From assembly GCA_019359545.1 (NCBI GenBank), contig JAHHHB010000020.1, forward strand, positions 21,118 through 85,117: a stretch of DNA of 64,000 nt. Direction: 5' to 3'. The notes beneath the pieces were generated by a model. That model saw nothing but the letters and a program-made list of their open reading frames with translations. It did no database searches and was not told where the DNA came from. Source of the DNA: Desmonostoc geniculatum HA4340-LM1 (GTDB taxonomy: Bacteria; Cyanobacteriota; Cyanobacteriia; Cyanobacteriales; Nostocaceae). Made by a program: the position numbers and the translations under genes. Shown here one piece after another: positions 44,628-52,936 of this stretch (positions are counted from its first letter, which is position 1; the number at the start of each line of letters is the position of its first letter).

Positions 44628-44965
44628 ATTAATTCCTTTGTTGTAACTCCTATTTTTGAGAAAATGGAGCTGCGTATATCTTCTTCAAGGCTGTCATTAT
44701 TTTCCTTAGGCAAGGTTGAATAAGCCATCGTCGTTTCACTGAACTTATCAGGGGTCACAGTCTATAATTCAGTATTTGTACGCATGATTTTGCGACTTTC
44801 TCTCTCGCCAGTTATTTTTGTTTTCCGGATAAAAATTTCAACGCTGCATCATCTTTTTTATTTAGTTGTCTCCAACTTTGTGTAACCTCTCCCTGGTTTC
44901 TCGTTCCAAATCTTGGTAAGAATAGGAATAAGCAGAACATTTTCCTCAAAAACTAGTTTTTCAAT
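44628..44965. other. Divergent intergenic region between sigma factor and BI-1 gene
   Basis: About 340 bp holding the promoters of both genes. It contains T-rich runs (GTTATTTTTGTTTTCC near 44813) and no obvious repeat or hairpin. No binding site was confidently recognised. Confidence 0.4.
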
Positions 44966-45694
44966 ATGAGCAATACCAGCAATTTTCGTGAAGCTATCCG
45001 TGAGGCGAAATCTCACGGACTCGTTGGCCCAAATGTGATTGCTAACGCCCTCCCCTACGTCGGTGGTGGATTGGTGCTGACCGCATTGGGAACCTACGGA
45101 GGTTTAGGAGTTATCCGTACTAACCCCGGAATATTCTTTCCTACCTTCATTGGTGCGGTGATTTTAGAGTTAATTTTGTTCTTTGTTGCCCAAAATGTTG
45201 CCCAAAAAGGTAACAAGGGTCTGGCACTCCCCTTATTGGCAACCTACAGCCTTTTATCTGGATATACTCTCAGTGGCTTGGTATTTGTCGCTTTGAGATC
45301 CCAAGGTGTTGGCATTCAAGGCATTGGTTTAGCTGCCCTTGGTTGTGGCGTCACTTTCATAGCAGCCCGTCAAATTGGTTCAAATCTTTCTGAACAAGAC
45401 GGCATGGCTTTGACGAAAACCATCAATCTCGGCATCATCGCCTTGGTGGTTGTGTGCCTTGCCCAATTTGGGTTTGCCATGTTTGGTGTTTACACGCCAA
45501 ATTGGTTAGAAATCGCTATCTCCGGTTTGGGAGTATTTCTGTTTGTTGGGGCTTCAGTTGTCGATTTCTACATCTTGCCGCGCACTTACAGTGATGACCA
45601 GTATCTGCCTGCTGCTTTATCGATGTACCTAACCTACATCAACTTGTTCGTCTTTATCTTGCGGTTGCTAATTGCCATCAATGGCCGCGATTAA
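44966..45694 (+). CDS. Bax inhibitor-1/YccA family membrane protein
   Basis: A 242-residue integral membrane protein with about seven hydrophobic helices and a C-terminal pattern typical of the Bax inhibitor-1 family: VGASVVDFYILPRTYSDD and YLTYINLFVFILRLLIAI. BI-1 family proteins are implicated in ion (calcium) leak and stress tolerance; the bacterial function is not settled. It stands alone, with a strong hairpin terminator at 45728. The N-terminal 25 residues are soluble. Confidence 0.78.
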   Translation: MSNTSNFREAIREAKSHGLVGPNVIANALPYVGGGLVLTALGTYGGLGVIRTNPGIFFPTFIGAVILELILFFVAQNVAQKGNKGLALPLLATYSLLSGYTLSGLVFVALRSQGVGIQGIGLAALGCGVTFIAARQIGSNLSEQDGMALTKTINLGIIALVVVCLAQFGFAMFGVYTPNWLEIAISGLGVFLFVGASVVDFYILPRTYSDDQYLPAALSMYLTYINLFVFILRLLIAINGRD

Positions 45695-45727
45695 GCACCC
45701 GTAAGTAGAAAACTTTAACAATTGACC

Positions 45728-45762
45728 AACCGTGGTTACTCACACTTAACCACGGTTTTTTC
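45728..45762. terminator. Intrinsic terminator between BI-1 and R-M genes
   Basis: AACCGTGGTTA and TAACCACGGTT form an 11-bp perfect stem with an 8-base loop, followed by TTTT on the plus strand. It ends BI-1 transcription; the other strand has a weaker A/T tail for the convergent R-M gene. Confidence 0.85.
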
Positions 45763-45777
45763 ATTAGTTAGTACCTC

Positions 45778-48366
45778 TTATTCTGTTCCCAAATCTCTAT
45801 CTAATTTGTAAGGCTGTAATAAGTATTCTCCATTGAAGTGAATCAGATGAGTAGCATCTTCAGCAACCCAAACATCTGTTTCCCATGCAATTTCAGCCAA
45901 ATACTCCAGCATCGCTTTACGGCTTAAAAAAGTTGTTACCATTACAAGGGGAATTTTTAGATCAGCAAAGATAACTTCAAGTTCTTTCTTACGTTTAGGG
46001 TTAATTGGCCCGTGGGAAGTTACAGCCTCAATTAAAACTAGCCAATTATTTTTTAGATGATGGATAATCACATCAGGCATTTTACCATGAGAATCCACAG
46101 TAACCCCTAAATCTCTCAATGCTACTTCATTAAAATGCGCGAATTTTTCATCTGTATCGCCGACATAAATGAGTTTTCCCCCAGGTGTAAAACGTTCTGC
46201 AAAATCTTTAATAATCTTCTCAATCAAAATATTTTGACCACCTGGTGATAGAGTTTTTACCTTGCCTTCAATCACTATGGGAATACGTGATAATTCACGC
46301 TCTTGAGCATATCGTTTTTTCAAAGTCTCAACTGAGGAAAGATAAGTACGAATGCTCTTTATCCATTCAGTAGTTCCATAAGTACGTAATAATTCAAGGG
46401 CACTTTCTTCAATCTTGTATACAGTTTTTGGGCTGTTAATGGGGCGATCGGGAGCATCTGGATTCGCAATTATCAAAGCTGCGTCTAAGAATTGATGGAC
46501 TGTCTGGCGACGAACAGTTTCCCGCGTATTAGGTTTATATGTTTTGCCGTAGTGCTGTGCCATAAATTGCATCATTGGTGTAATTCCTATTAATGGAGAT
46601 GCAGCAGTTTCCCAAGGTTCAGTCGGCTTTAAATCAACTAGAGCCAGAAGAGTTAATGCTGAGCGTTCATTAAGTTGTGCCCGTGGAAGTCCCAGTTCAA
46701 CTAATATTTGCAGTCCTTCATCAATACGGTTTTTAATTATTAAGGGGTTATTTTCAAACTGATTGGTCATACTTAGTAACTCTTCTTCCACAATTTCATC
46801 AATTTCGGACTGTGACAGTAAAGACCCTCCAATACGTAACCCCACGGCCATTAGCTGCTCTATTGTGGGATATTTTAAATTTCGTAAATCGGTTGCATTC
46901 ACCTGAGTATGCCCATTAAACAACCGAAAAAATTCGTCTACGAGGGTGGAGTTTAGATAAGCAGCAAGACCACGTACTAAGGTAAGATCGAGTCCCCTTC
47001 CATCCTTGTGAAAGTAATTCAAGTGATTTTCAAAACCTACCCAAAAACAATCAATCCGATTGGCATCGTATACAACTGCAACTACTCGTTTTCTTTCCTC
47101 TTTTGAGGAGAATCGTTTAGTCAGTACATAATGTTCGTTTGGTACTAATAGAGAAACCGTTTGTTCAACATATGCTAAAGCTTGATGTTTTCTAGTTACC
47201 TTTGGATACTCGACATATCCTCTTGAGAAATTTAATGGATAAATTAAGGGGACAGTGTTTTTTTCTGGCATTAAACACAGATATTCTTTGGCACGGAAAT
47301 CTACAACACGTCCCGTTGATACAGTCAATCCAAGGTCTTTTAATGTGCAGGTAAAATTCGCCATTCGTCGAATAACCTGCTGACTGAATGTATCTGGAAT
47401 AATGTGAATGAATTGTTGTGAGTCGTTGTAATTAACTATCTCTGTATAATGTAACGAATTTGATTTAATCAAATCATCCTCAGCACTCGAACTTGTACTG
47501 ATGAGTACATTATCAAATTTTTGTTTCTGTTTGACAGCATGAATGATGATTATTTCCTGCAAAACTTCATCATCACTAAAAGCTTCCTGTCTCGATTCAA
47601 AAAGATGTATCTGGTCTAAAGCCATCATTTCCAAAAACATCCTTCGGAAATCCCTAAAATATGGCCCATTACAGAAACTACGTGGCGAAATAGCTACAAG
47701 CTCCCCTCCTGACTTGAGAAGTTGAGATGTAGCAGCAATAAAACCTGTATATAAATTGCTGGTTTCTAAGCCTAGAGAACGTAACAAACCACGAACTTTT
47801 GAATGAGCGTTGATTTTCAAATATGGAGGATTTAAAATAGCGTGCGTAAATCTGGGATTGTTAGGATTATCAAACAAACTAGGCTGAACAAGCCTCACGA
47901 CTTCTTCAATAAAGTCCGTATTGCGGATTTCATATTGCAAAGAGATACCAGCTATTTGACATGCTCTTGCACATAATTTTAATGTCTGACGCAAATATTC
48001 AATAAGAAAAGGATCAATTTCATAGGCAACAATATCTATATTGGCTGGGCGTTCTTCTCTGTGACATAGGTTAGCCACAAATGCTGCAAGTAATGAGCCA
48101 GATCCTGCTCCTGCATCAAGTAGAGATATTTGAGGAAGATCAACTTTGTTAAACATCCCAGCCATTAATTCTGCTACCGGAGCAGGAGTTAAAAACTGAC
48201 CGAGTGTTACTTTATTTCGTTTTTGTTGCTGTTTCTGGCTTGCAGCAATCCTCAGAAGGTCAACTTCAGCAAGCAAGTTTTTGGAAGGGCATTCCAGAAA
48301 GCTATTGAATTGCAACGCCTGATTCTGATTGTCTGTAAACTCTCTACTGCTTGATTGGAACATCAC
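45778..48366 (-). CDS. Fused methyltransferase-endonuclease, PstI/BsuBI type
   Basis: An 862-residue fusion. The N-terminal half is an Eco57I-type N6-adenine methyltransferase: motif X region VTLGQFLTPAPVAELM (residues 53-68), SAM-binding LLDAGAGSGSLLAA (82-95) and catalytic NPPY (179-182). The middle (about 290-560) resembles a target-recognition region. Residues about 694-862 match the BsuBI/PstI restriction endonuclease family: LSPGGQNILIEKIIKDF, then MPD (Asp765) and VLIEAVTSHGPINPKRK (Glu780). BsuBI and PstI cut CTGCAG; the same specificity is inferred, not shown. In this family methylase and nuclease are usually separate genes, so the fusion is notable. No partner gene is adjacent. Confidence 0.88.
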   Translation of the reverse strand: MMFQSSSREFTDNQNQALQFNSFLECPSKNLLAEVDLLRIAASQKQQQKRNKVTLGQFLTPAPVAELMAGMFNKVDLPQISLLDAGAGSGSLLAAFVANLCHREERPANIDIVAYEIDPFLIEYLRQTLKLCARACQIAGISLQYEIRNTDFIEEVVRLVQPSLFDNPNNPRFTHAILNPPYLKINAHSKVRGLLRSLGLETSNLYTGFIAATSQLLKSGGELVAISPRSFCNGPYFRDFRRMFLEMMALDQIHLFESRQEAFSDDEVLQEIIIIHAVKQKQKFDNVLISTSSSAEDDLIKSNSLHYTEIVNYNDSQQFIHIIPDTFSQQVIRRMANFTCTLKDLGLTVSTGRVVDFRAKEYLCLMPEKNTVPLIYPLNFSRGYVEYPKVTRKHQALAYVEQTVSLLVPNEHYVLTKRFSSKEERKRVVAVVYDANRIDCFWVGFENHLNYFHKDGRGLDLTLVRGLAAYLNSTLVDEFFRLFNGHTQVNATDLRNLKYPTIEQLMAVGLRIGGSLLSQSEIDEIVEEELLSMTNQFENNPLIIKNRIDEGLQILVELGLPRAQLNERSALTLLALVDLKPTEPWETAASPLIGITPMMQFMAQHYGKTYKPNTRETVRRQTVHQFLDAALIIANPDAPDRPINSPKTVYKIEESALELLRTYGTTEWIKSIRTYLSSVETLKKRYAQERELSRIPIVIEGKVKTLSPGGQNILIEKIIKDFAERFTPGGKLIYVGDTDEKFAHFNEVALRDLGVTVDSHGKMPDVIIHHLKNNWLVLIEAVTSHGPINPKRKKELEVIFADLKIPLVMVTTFLSRKAMLEYLAEIAWETDVWVAEDATHLIHFNGEYLLQPYKLDRDLGTE

Positions 48367-48528
48367 GGTTTGTCCTCCAATAATTGAGGATACTTAAAAG
48401 TAATTTGGGTAACTTATACAAATAGTGCAAGATAATTTGCCCAACTACAGCTAAAATCAAAAAAGATAAGTAAAATGTAGAGCAATTTCCCAATCAAAAG
48501 CGCTCTATCTATAAATTCAGCAAGCACT

Positions 48529-49651
48529 ATGGATGTCCTAGAACTCAAACGCGAAATCGAAACGTTGTCTGGCCGCCTGGGTAAAACCCAGGACTATCTT
48601 TGACGTACCTGCACTGACAGCTAAAATTCAAGACCTGGAACAAATATCTGCTCAGCCAGAATTTTGGGATGACCAAACCCAAGCCCAACAAACACTACAA
48701 GAACTCAACGACTTAAAAGCCCACATCGAGCAATACGATCGCTGGCACACCAATCTAGAAGATACTAAGGCAGTTGTTGAGTTGTTGGAGTTAGAAACCG
48801 ACGAAGCACTATTGCAAGAAGCTGAATCTACCATCACAAAACTTAATCATGACCTTGACCAGTGGGAGTTACAACAGTTACTTTCCGGACCCTATGATGT
48901 AGAAGGTGCTGTACTGACGATTAGTGCTGGTGCTGGTGGCACAGATGCTCAAGACTGGGCATTTATGCTGATGCGGATGTACACCCGTTGGGGCGAAGCT
49001 CACGGCTACAAGGTGACTTTAGCTGAAGAGTCCGAAGGTGATGAAGCCGGAATTAAATCGGCAACCTTAGAAATTACTGGTCGCTATGCCTATGGTTACT
49101 TGCGATCGGAAATGGGTACACATCGCTTAGTACGGATTTCGCCGTTTAATGCCAATGGCAAGCGGCAAACTAGTTTTGCGGGGGTGGAAGTCATGCCCCA
49201 GATAGATAATTCTGTGCAGTTGGATATTCCAGAGAAAGATTTGGAAATCACCACAACTCGCTCTGGCGGTAAAGGCGGGCAAAACGTTAACAAAGTAGAA
49301 ACAGCGGTGCGGGTTGTTCACCTTCCGACTGGAATTGCCGTGCGTTGTACAGAAGAACGATCGCAGCTGCAAAATAAAGAAAAAGCCCTGGCTCGACTCA
49401 AAGCAAAGCTATTGGTCATTGCCCAAGAACAACGTGCCCAAGAAATTGCCGAAATTCGTGGCGATATGGTGGAAGCCTCCTGGGGTAACCAAATCCGTAA
49501 CTATGTGTTTCATCCTTACCAAATGGTGAAAGATTTACGCACAAATACGGAAACCACAGGGATTATAGATGTGATGAATGGCGAACTTGATACATTCATC
49601 CAAGCTTATCTGCGCCAAGAAAATAAACTAGTAGAAAACACTCCTGCATAG
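48529..49651 (+). CDS. prfB: Peptide chain release factor 2 (programmed +1 frameshift)
   Basis: RF2 releases the chain at UGA and UAA. The gene starts at ATG 48529; after 24 codons the frame meets CTT TGA C (48598-48604), the classic +1 shift site. The second frame starts GAC at 48602 and runs to TAG 49649-49651, giving a 373-residue protein. It has the SPF codon-reading motif (residues 204-206, [13 protein letters not shown]) and the catalytic GGQ (249-251, [13 protein letters not shown]). A start at 48782 would miss the N-terminal 84 residues. The low-RF2 shift autoregulates synthesis. The following genes DUF3285-ybeY-dgkA-trpG run in the same direction. Confidence 0.95.
48598..48604 (+). 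promoter_or_regulatory. RF2 +1 frameshift site
   Basis: CTTTGAC, preceded by TAT as in the Escherichia coli prfB site. The upstream Shine-Dalgarno-like stimulator is weaker (CCAGGAC in place of a GGGGG-type run). The stop codon TGA is read by RF2 itself, giving feedback. Confidence 0.93.
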
Positions 49652-49667
49652 TTGGCGATGAGTCAGA

Positions 49668-49714
49668 GGTACTAAGTAATTATTTTTACTATTACTTAGT
49701 ACCAATTATTTTTT
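49668..49714 (+). terminator. Hairpin terminator after prfB
   Basis: GGTACTAAGTAAT (49668-49680) and ATTACTTAGTACC (49691-49703) make a perfect 13-bp stem with a 10-base loop, followed by a T-rich tail ATTATTTTTT. It should end or attenuate prfB transcription, so the following genes probably have a second promoter. Confidence 0.8.
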
Positions 49715-49862
49715 GAGTATTTGAGATTGGGGCGATCGCAGCATAACACCCCTTGAGATTGAGGCGTTTGACACAGAAAGGACTCAATATTATATGGGCG
49801 ATCGCAATCCTATAGCAGACCCAACTGTTACAGTTATAAAAGAGTCCGCGATCGAATTAACT

Positions 49863-50018
49863 ATGAGTAACTCTCCTTCAACAGAACCTCAACCCAGCTA
49901 CGTAAAACTGGCCATGCGAAACATGGTGCGTAAAGGTGGAACTTCCCTCAAGCATTTTGCGTTAACCACCATAGGACTTTTAGCCGTCCTAATTGGCCTT
50001 GCTTACCTAACTCACTAA
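49863..50018 (+). CDS. Small DUF3285 membrane protein
   Basis: A 51-residue cyanobacterial protein (DUF3285 family) ending in a single membrane helix, LTTIGLLAVLIGLAYLTH; the middle has YVKLAMRNMVRKGGTSLKHF. The start at 49863 (MSNSPSTE) is chosen; an upstream in-frame codon at 49794 would add residues without family similarity. It is found between prfB and ybeY in other cyanobacteria, from memory of such clusters; the function is unknown. Confidence 0.8.
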   Translation: MSNSPSTEPQPSYVKLAMRNMVRKGGTSLKHFALTTIGLLAVLIGLAYLTH

Positions 50019-50050
50019 CAAAAAACTGTGACCTTAGACTAGGAGAGTGC

Positions 50051-50590
50051 GTGGTTCTGGGAGTTGAATTATATGTGGAAGATTATTTTTACGAGTTGTC
50101 CCCGACAACCTCGGTAAACCTTGGCGAAACTTATGCCCGAATTACCCCTGAAACTTGGGAAAACTGGTTTAATAGCTGGTTAGAAATACTTCACCCTGAT
50201 ATTCCACCAGCACCAGGTTATGAGATTGGGCTGCGTTTGACAGATGACTCCCAAATTCAGGAACTCAATGCTCAGTATCGTCAAAAAAATCAGCCCACAG
50301 ACGTTTTAGCTTTTGCTGCTTTGGAGGTAGATTTTCCTCAAAGCGAAGAAATGCTTGCCTCTGTACCGCTATATCTAGGTGATATTATTGTGTCTGTAGA
50401 TACTGCACAACGTCAAGCCCAACAGCAGGGACACAATTTACCAACTGAGCTGGCCTGGTTATCTGCTCACGGGTTATTGCATCTGTTGGGGTGGGATCAT
50501 CCTGACGAAGAGAGTTTGGAGCGAATGTTAGAACAGCAGGTAAAATTGCTGAAGGCGGTAGGTATTGCTATTGACAAAGAATGGCAGTAA
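50051..50590 (+). CDS. ybeY: rRNA maturation RNase YbeY
   Basis: YbeY is a zinc endoribonuclease acting in 16S rRNA 3'-end maturation and late 70S quality control. The metal site is HGLLHLLGWDH (His140, His144, His150), and the family core is PTDVLAFAALEVDFP with YLGDIIVSV. The 179-residue protein is somewhat long at the N-terminus. The GTG at 50051 is used as start, and reads through V-L-G-V-E-L-Y-V-E-D. Close spacing with the DUF3285 gene (32 bp) and following dgkA suggests an operon. Confidence 0.93.
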   Translation: MVLGVELYVEDYFYELSPTTSVNLGETYARITPETWENWFNSWLEILHPDIPPAPGYEIGLRLTDDSQIQELNAQYRQKNQPTDVLAFAALEVDFPQSEEMLASVPLYLGDIIVSVDTAQRQAQQQGHNLPTELAWLSAHGLLHLLGWDHPDEESLERMLEQQVKLLKAVGIAIDKEWQ

Positions 50591-50736
50591 TTAGTCACGC
50601 CTTAGTGTTAATTTTGGGTAATACTTTTATAATACCTCTATGGAAAATTGCTTAAAGATTGCCTCAAAGTTAATTACGCTATAAACATCAGCCAAAATTC
50701 CCACTGTAGCAACTGTGTTTTTGTATTTTTAAGTCT

Positions 50737-51189
50737 ATGTCCCAAAAAATTTCTCCACCAACGCCTACCTCGTTACAAAAAATTGTGACCAACGAACGGG
50801 AATTTTCGTGGAAAATTGCTTCTAATTTATTTGTTAGTTTTAAGTATGCTTGGGCTGGAATCACTTATAGTTTTCAAACTCAACGTAATTTTCGCATTCA
50901 CACGAGTGTTTGTGCGTTAGCGATTGCTTTAAGCGTATATTTGCATCTGCAACCAGTAGAAATAGCAGTAATTGGCATAACTAGTGGTTTAGTTTTGGCA
51001 TTAGAGTTACTGAATACAGCGATCGAGTCTCTTGTGGACTTAACAGTGAAGCAGACTTACCATGATTTGGCAAAAATTGCCAAAGATTGTGCTGCTGGTG
51101 CAGTGCTGGTTTCAGCTTTAGTAGCGGTGTTGGTCGCTGCTACACTGTTGCTGCCTCCTCTGGTAAGGTTAATTATATTGGCTTTGTAG
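50737..51189 (+). CDS. dgkA: Diacylglycerol/undecaprenol kinase family protein
   Basis: A 150-residue integral membrane kinase of the DgkA family, with the conserved core ALELLNTAIESLVDLTVKQT (E..N.AIE..VD) and KIAKDCAAGAVLV. Three membrane helices are visible (about residues 55-75, 80-90 and 120-150). It phosphorylates diacylglycerol or undecaprenol in the cytoplasmic membrane. The N-terminal 40 residues are extra and polar, as in cyanobacterial members. It lies in the prfB-ybeY-trpG cluster. Confidence 0.88.
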   Translation: MSQKISPPTPTSLQKIVTNEREFSWKIASNLFVSFKYAWAGITYSFQTQRNFRIHTSVCALAIALSVYLHLQPVEIAVIGITSGLVLALELLNTAIESLVDLTVKQTYHDLAKIAKDCAAGAVLVSALVAVLVAATLLLPPLVRLIILAL

Positions 51190-51395
51190 ATGTGATTTCC
51201 ACAGGCGTAGCCCAACCCAGGCATCGCCAAGTAATTCCTGAGGATTCAAAATTCCCTTACAGCAAGCGTCTAGGCTATTGACTGGATGCTTTCTGAACTC
51301 AAGTCTGCTCCTCAAGAGGTTGCTCGCGCGTGTAGCTTTCTGGGTTATGACAGTTTTATATCTGTCACCTACAATCTGTAATATTTCCCCTACTT

Positions 51396-51995
51396 ATGTT
51401 AATAGTCATCGATAATTACGATAGTTTTACATATAATCTGGTGCAGTATCTGGGAGAATTGGCAGCAGAGTTCCCAGTGGCAGCTGATATTAGAGTTTTT
51501 CGTAACGACAAAATATCTATAGATGAGATTCGGGCATTAAAGCCAGAAGCCGTGGTTATTTCTCCTGGGCCTGGTCGTCCAGAAGATGCAGGTATTTCCC
51601 TAGAGTTGATTGAGCAACTAGGACAAGAATTGCCAATTTTAGGGGTCTGTCTAGGCCATCAAAGTATCGGGCAAGTGTTCGGTGGTAAAATAATTTCTGC
51701 TCCAGAGTTGATGCATGGCAAAACCTCTCTGGTGTCTCACACTGGGGTGGGGGTTTTCCAAGGATTAGAAAATCCGCTCACCGCAACCAGGTATCATAGT
51801 TTAGCGATCGAACGCGAGACTTGCCCTGATGTGCTAGAAATCACCGCTTGGGTTGAAGATGGCACAATTATGGGAGTGCGACACCGGAACTATCCCCAGA
51901 TTCAGGGCGTCCAGTTTCACCCAGAGAGTGTCCTGACATCATCAGGAAAACAGCTATTGCGAAACTTTCTCCAACAGTTACAGTCGAGAGCTTAA
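51396..51995 (+). CDS. trpG: Anthranilate/aminodeoxychorismate synthase glutamine amidotransferase
   Basis: The 199-residue class I glutamine amidotransferase subunit, supplying ammonia to anthranilate synthase (TrpE) or PabB. The N-terminus is [20 protein letters not shown]; nucleophile Cys85 in [10 protein letters not shown], with oxyanion [10 protein letters not shown]; the catalytic His and Glu are in VQFHPESVL. It may serve both tryptophan and folate paths, as in many bacteria. It is followed after 3 bp by the MBL-like gene, which suggests coupling. Confidence 0.92.
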   Translation: MLIVIDNYDSFTYNLVQYLGELAAEFPVAADIRVFRNDKISIDEIRALKPEAVVISPGPGRPEDAGISLELIEQLGQELPILGVCLGHQSIGQVFGGKIISAPELMHGKTSLVSHTGVGVFQGLENPLTATRYHSLAIERETCPDVLEITAWVEDGTIMGVRHRNYPQIQGVQFHPESVLTSSGKQLLRNFLQQLQSRA

Positions 51996-51998
51996 TCA

Positions 51999-52766
51999 AT
52001 GAAACGACGACAGTTGATGGGTTATGCTGGGGCGGGGTTGGTCACAGCTTCAGTTACTTCCTTGGGTTCCCACCTCCGAGCTGACGCACAATCTAGCGGT
52101 TTATCAGTTAAGTGGTTGGGTCATACTTGCTTTCTTTTTGATGGTAGCAGTGCAAAAATTCTCGTCAATCCATTTCGAGCGGTCGGCTGTACTGCTGGGT
52201 ATCGTGTGCCAAAAGTTGCAGCAGATTTAGTACTGATTAGCAGCCAACTGCTAGATGAAGGTGCTGTAGACGTACTACCGGGAAATGCAAAACTGGTCTA
52301 TGAACCGGCACTTTACGAGTTCAAAGGCATTAAATTCCAAGGAATTGCTACAGACCACGATCGCAAAGGTGGTAAGCAGTTTGGCTCTAATACTGCTTGG
52401 AGTTGGAAACAAGGCGGAATTAATATCTTGCATTTAGGGGGAGTTGCTGCACCCATTTCCATTGAGCAAAAAATTCTCATGGGGCGTCCCGATGTGCTAT
52501 TTATTCCAGTGGGTGGCAGTGCAAAAGCCTACAATGCCCAAGAAGCAAAGCAGGCCGTTCAGGTATTAAATCCCAAGATAGTGATTCCCACCCATTACCG
52601 GACACAAGCCGCCGATCCTGCTGCGTGCGACATTTCGCCACTCGATGATTTTCTCACCTTAATGCAAGGAATCACAGTGCGGCGTAGCAGCACAGATACT
52701 ATTTCCATTAACTCTAAAGATTTGCCGGAAAATAGCGTCATTCAAGTTTTGAGTTACAAATTTTGA
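51999..52766 (+). CDS. MBL-fold-like protein with a twin-arginine-type leader, degenerate
   Basis: A 255-residue COG2220-type metallo-beta-lactamase-fold protein. The N-terminal MKRRQLMGYAGAGLVTASVT resembles a Tat-like leader (R-R, then a hydrophobic run), so export is likely. The core has VKWLGHTCFLFDG and ILVNPF. The usual H-x-H-x-D-H metal motif is replaced by LISSQLLDEG, while later positions HLGG and PTHYR are kept. It is therefore probably not a normal zinc hydrolase. It starts 3 bp after trpG. Confidence 0.78.
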   Translation: MKRRQLMGYAGAGLVTASVTSLGSHLRADAQSSGLSVKWLGHTCFLFDGSSAKILVNPFRAVGCTAGYRVPKVAADLVLISSQLLDEGAVDVLPGNAKLVYEPALYEFKGIKFQGIATDHDRKGGKQFGSNTAWSWKQGGINILHLGGVAAPISIEQKILMGRPDVLFIPVGGSAKAYNAQEAKQAVQVLNPKIVIPTHYRTQAADPAACDISPLDDFLTLMQGITVRRSSTDTISINSKDLPENSVIQVLSYKF

Positions 52767-52769
52767 GGA

Positions 52770-52935
52770 GCAGGGGAGTGGGGAGTGGGGAGATGAGGGA
52801 GATGAGGGAGATGAGGGAGCAGGGGGAGAAAAATAACTCCTAACTCCTAACTCCTAACTCCTAACTCCCAACTCCCAACTCCCAACTCCTGAATTCTGAC
52901 TCCTGAATTCTGAATTCTGAATTCTGAATTCTGCT
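52770..52935. repeat. Mixed STRR arrays
   Basis: Successive blocks: GATGAGGGAGATGAGGGAGA, then CTAACTCCTAACTCCTAACT and CCCAACTCCCAACTCC, then TTCTGAATTCTGAATTCTGA. Three heptamer families lie side by side between the convergent MBL-like and FG-GAP genes. Confidence 0.85.
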
Positions 52936-52936
52936 T

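Noticed and set aside
51087..51281. 64-codon frame overlapping the end of dgkA
   Set aside because: Shifted frame of dgkA running into intergenic DNA with no similarity.
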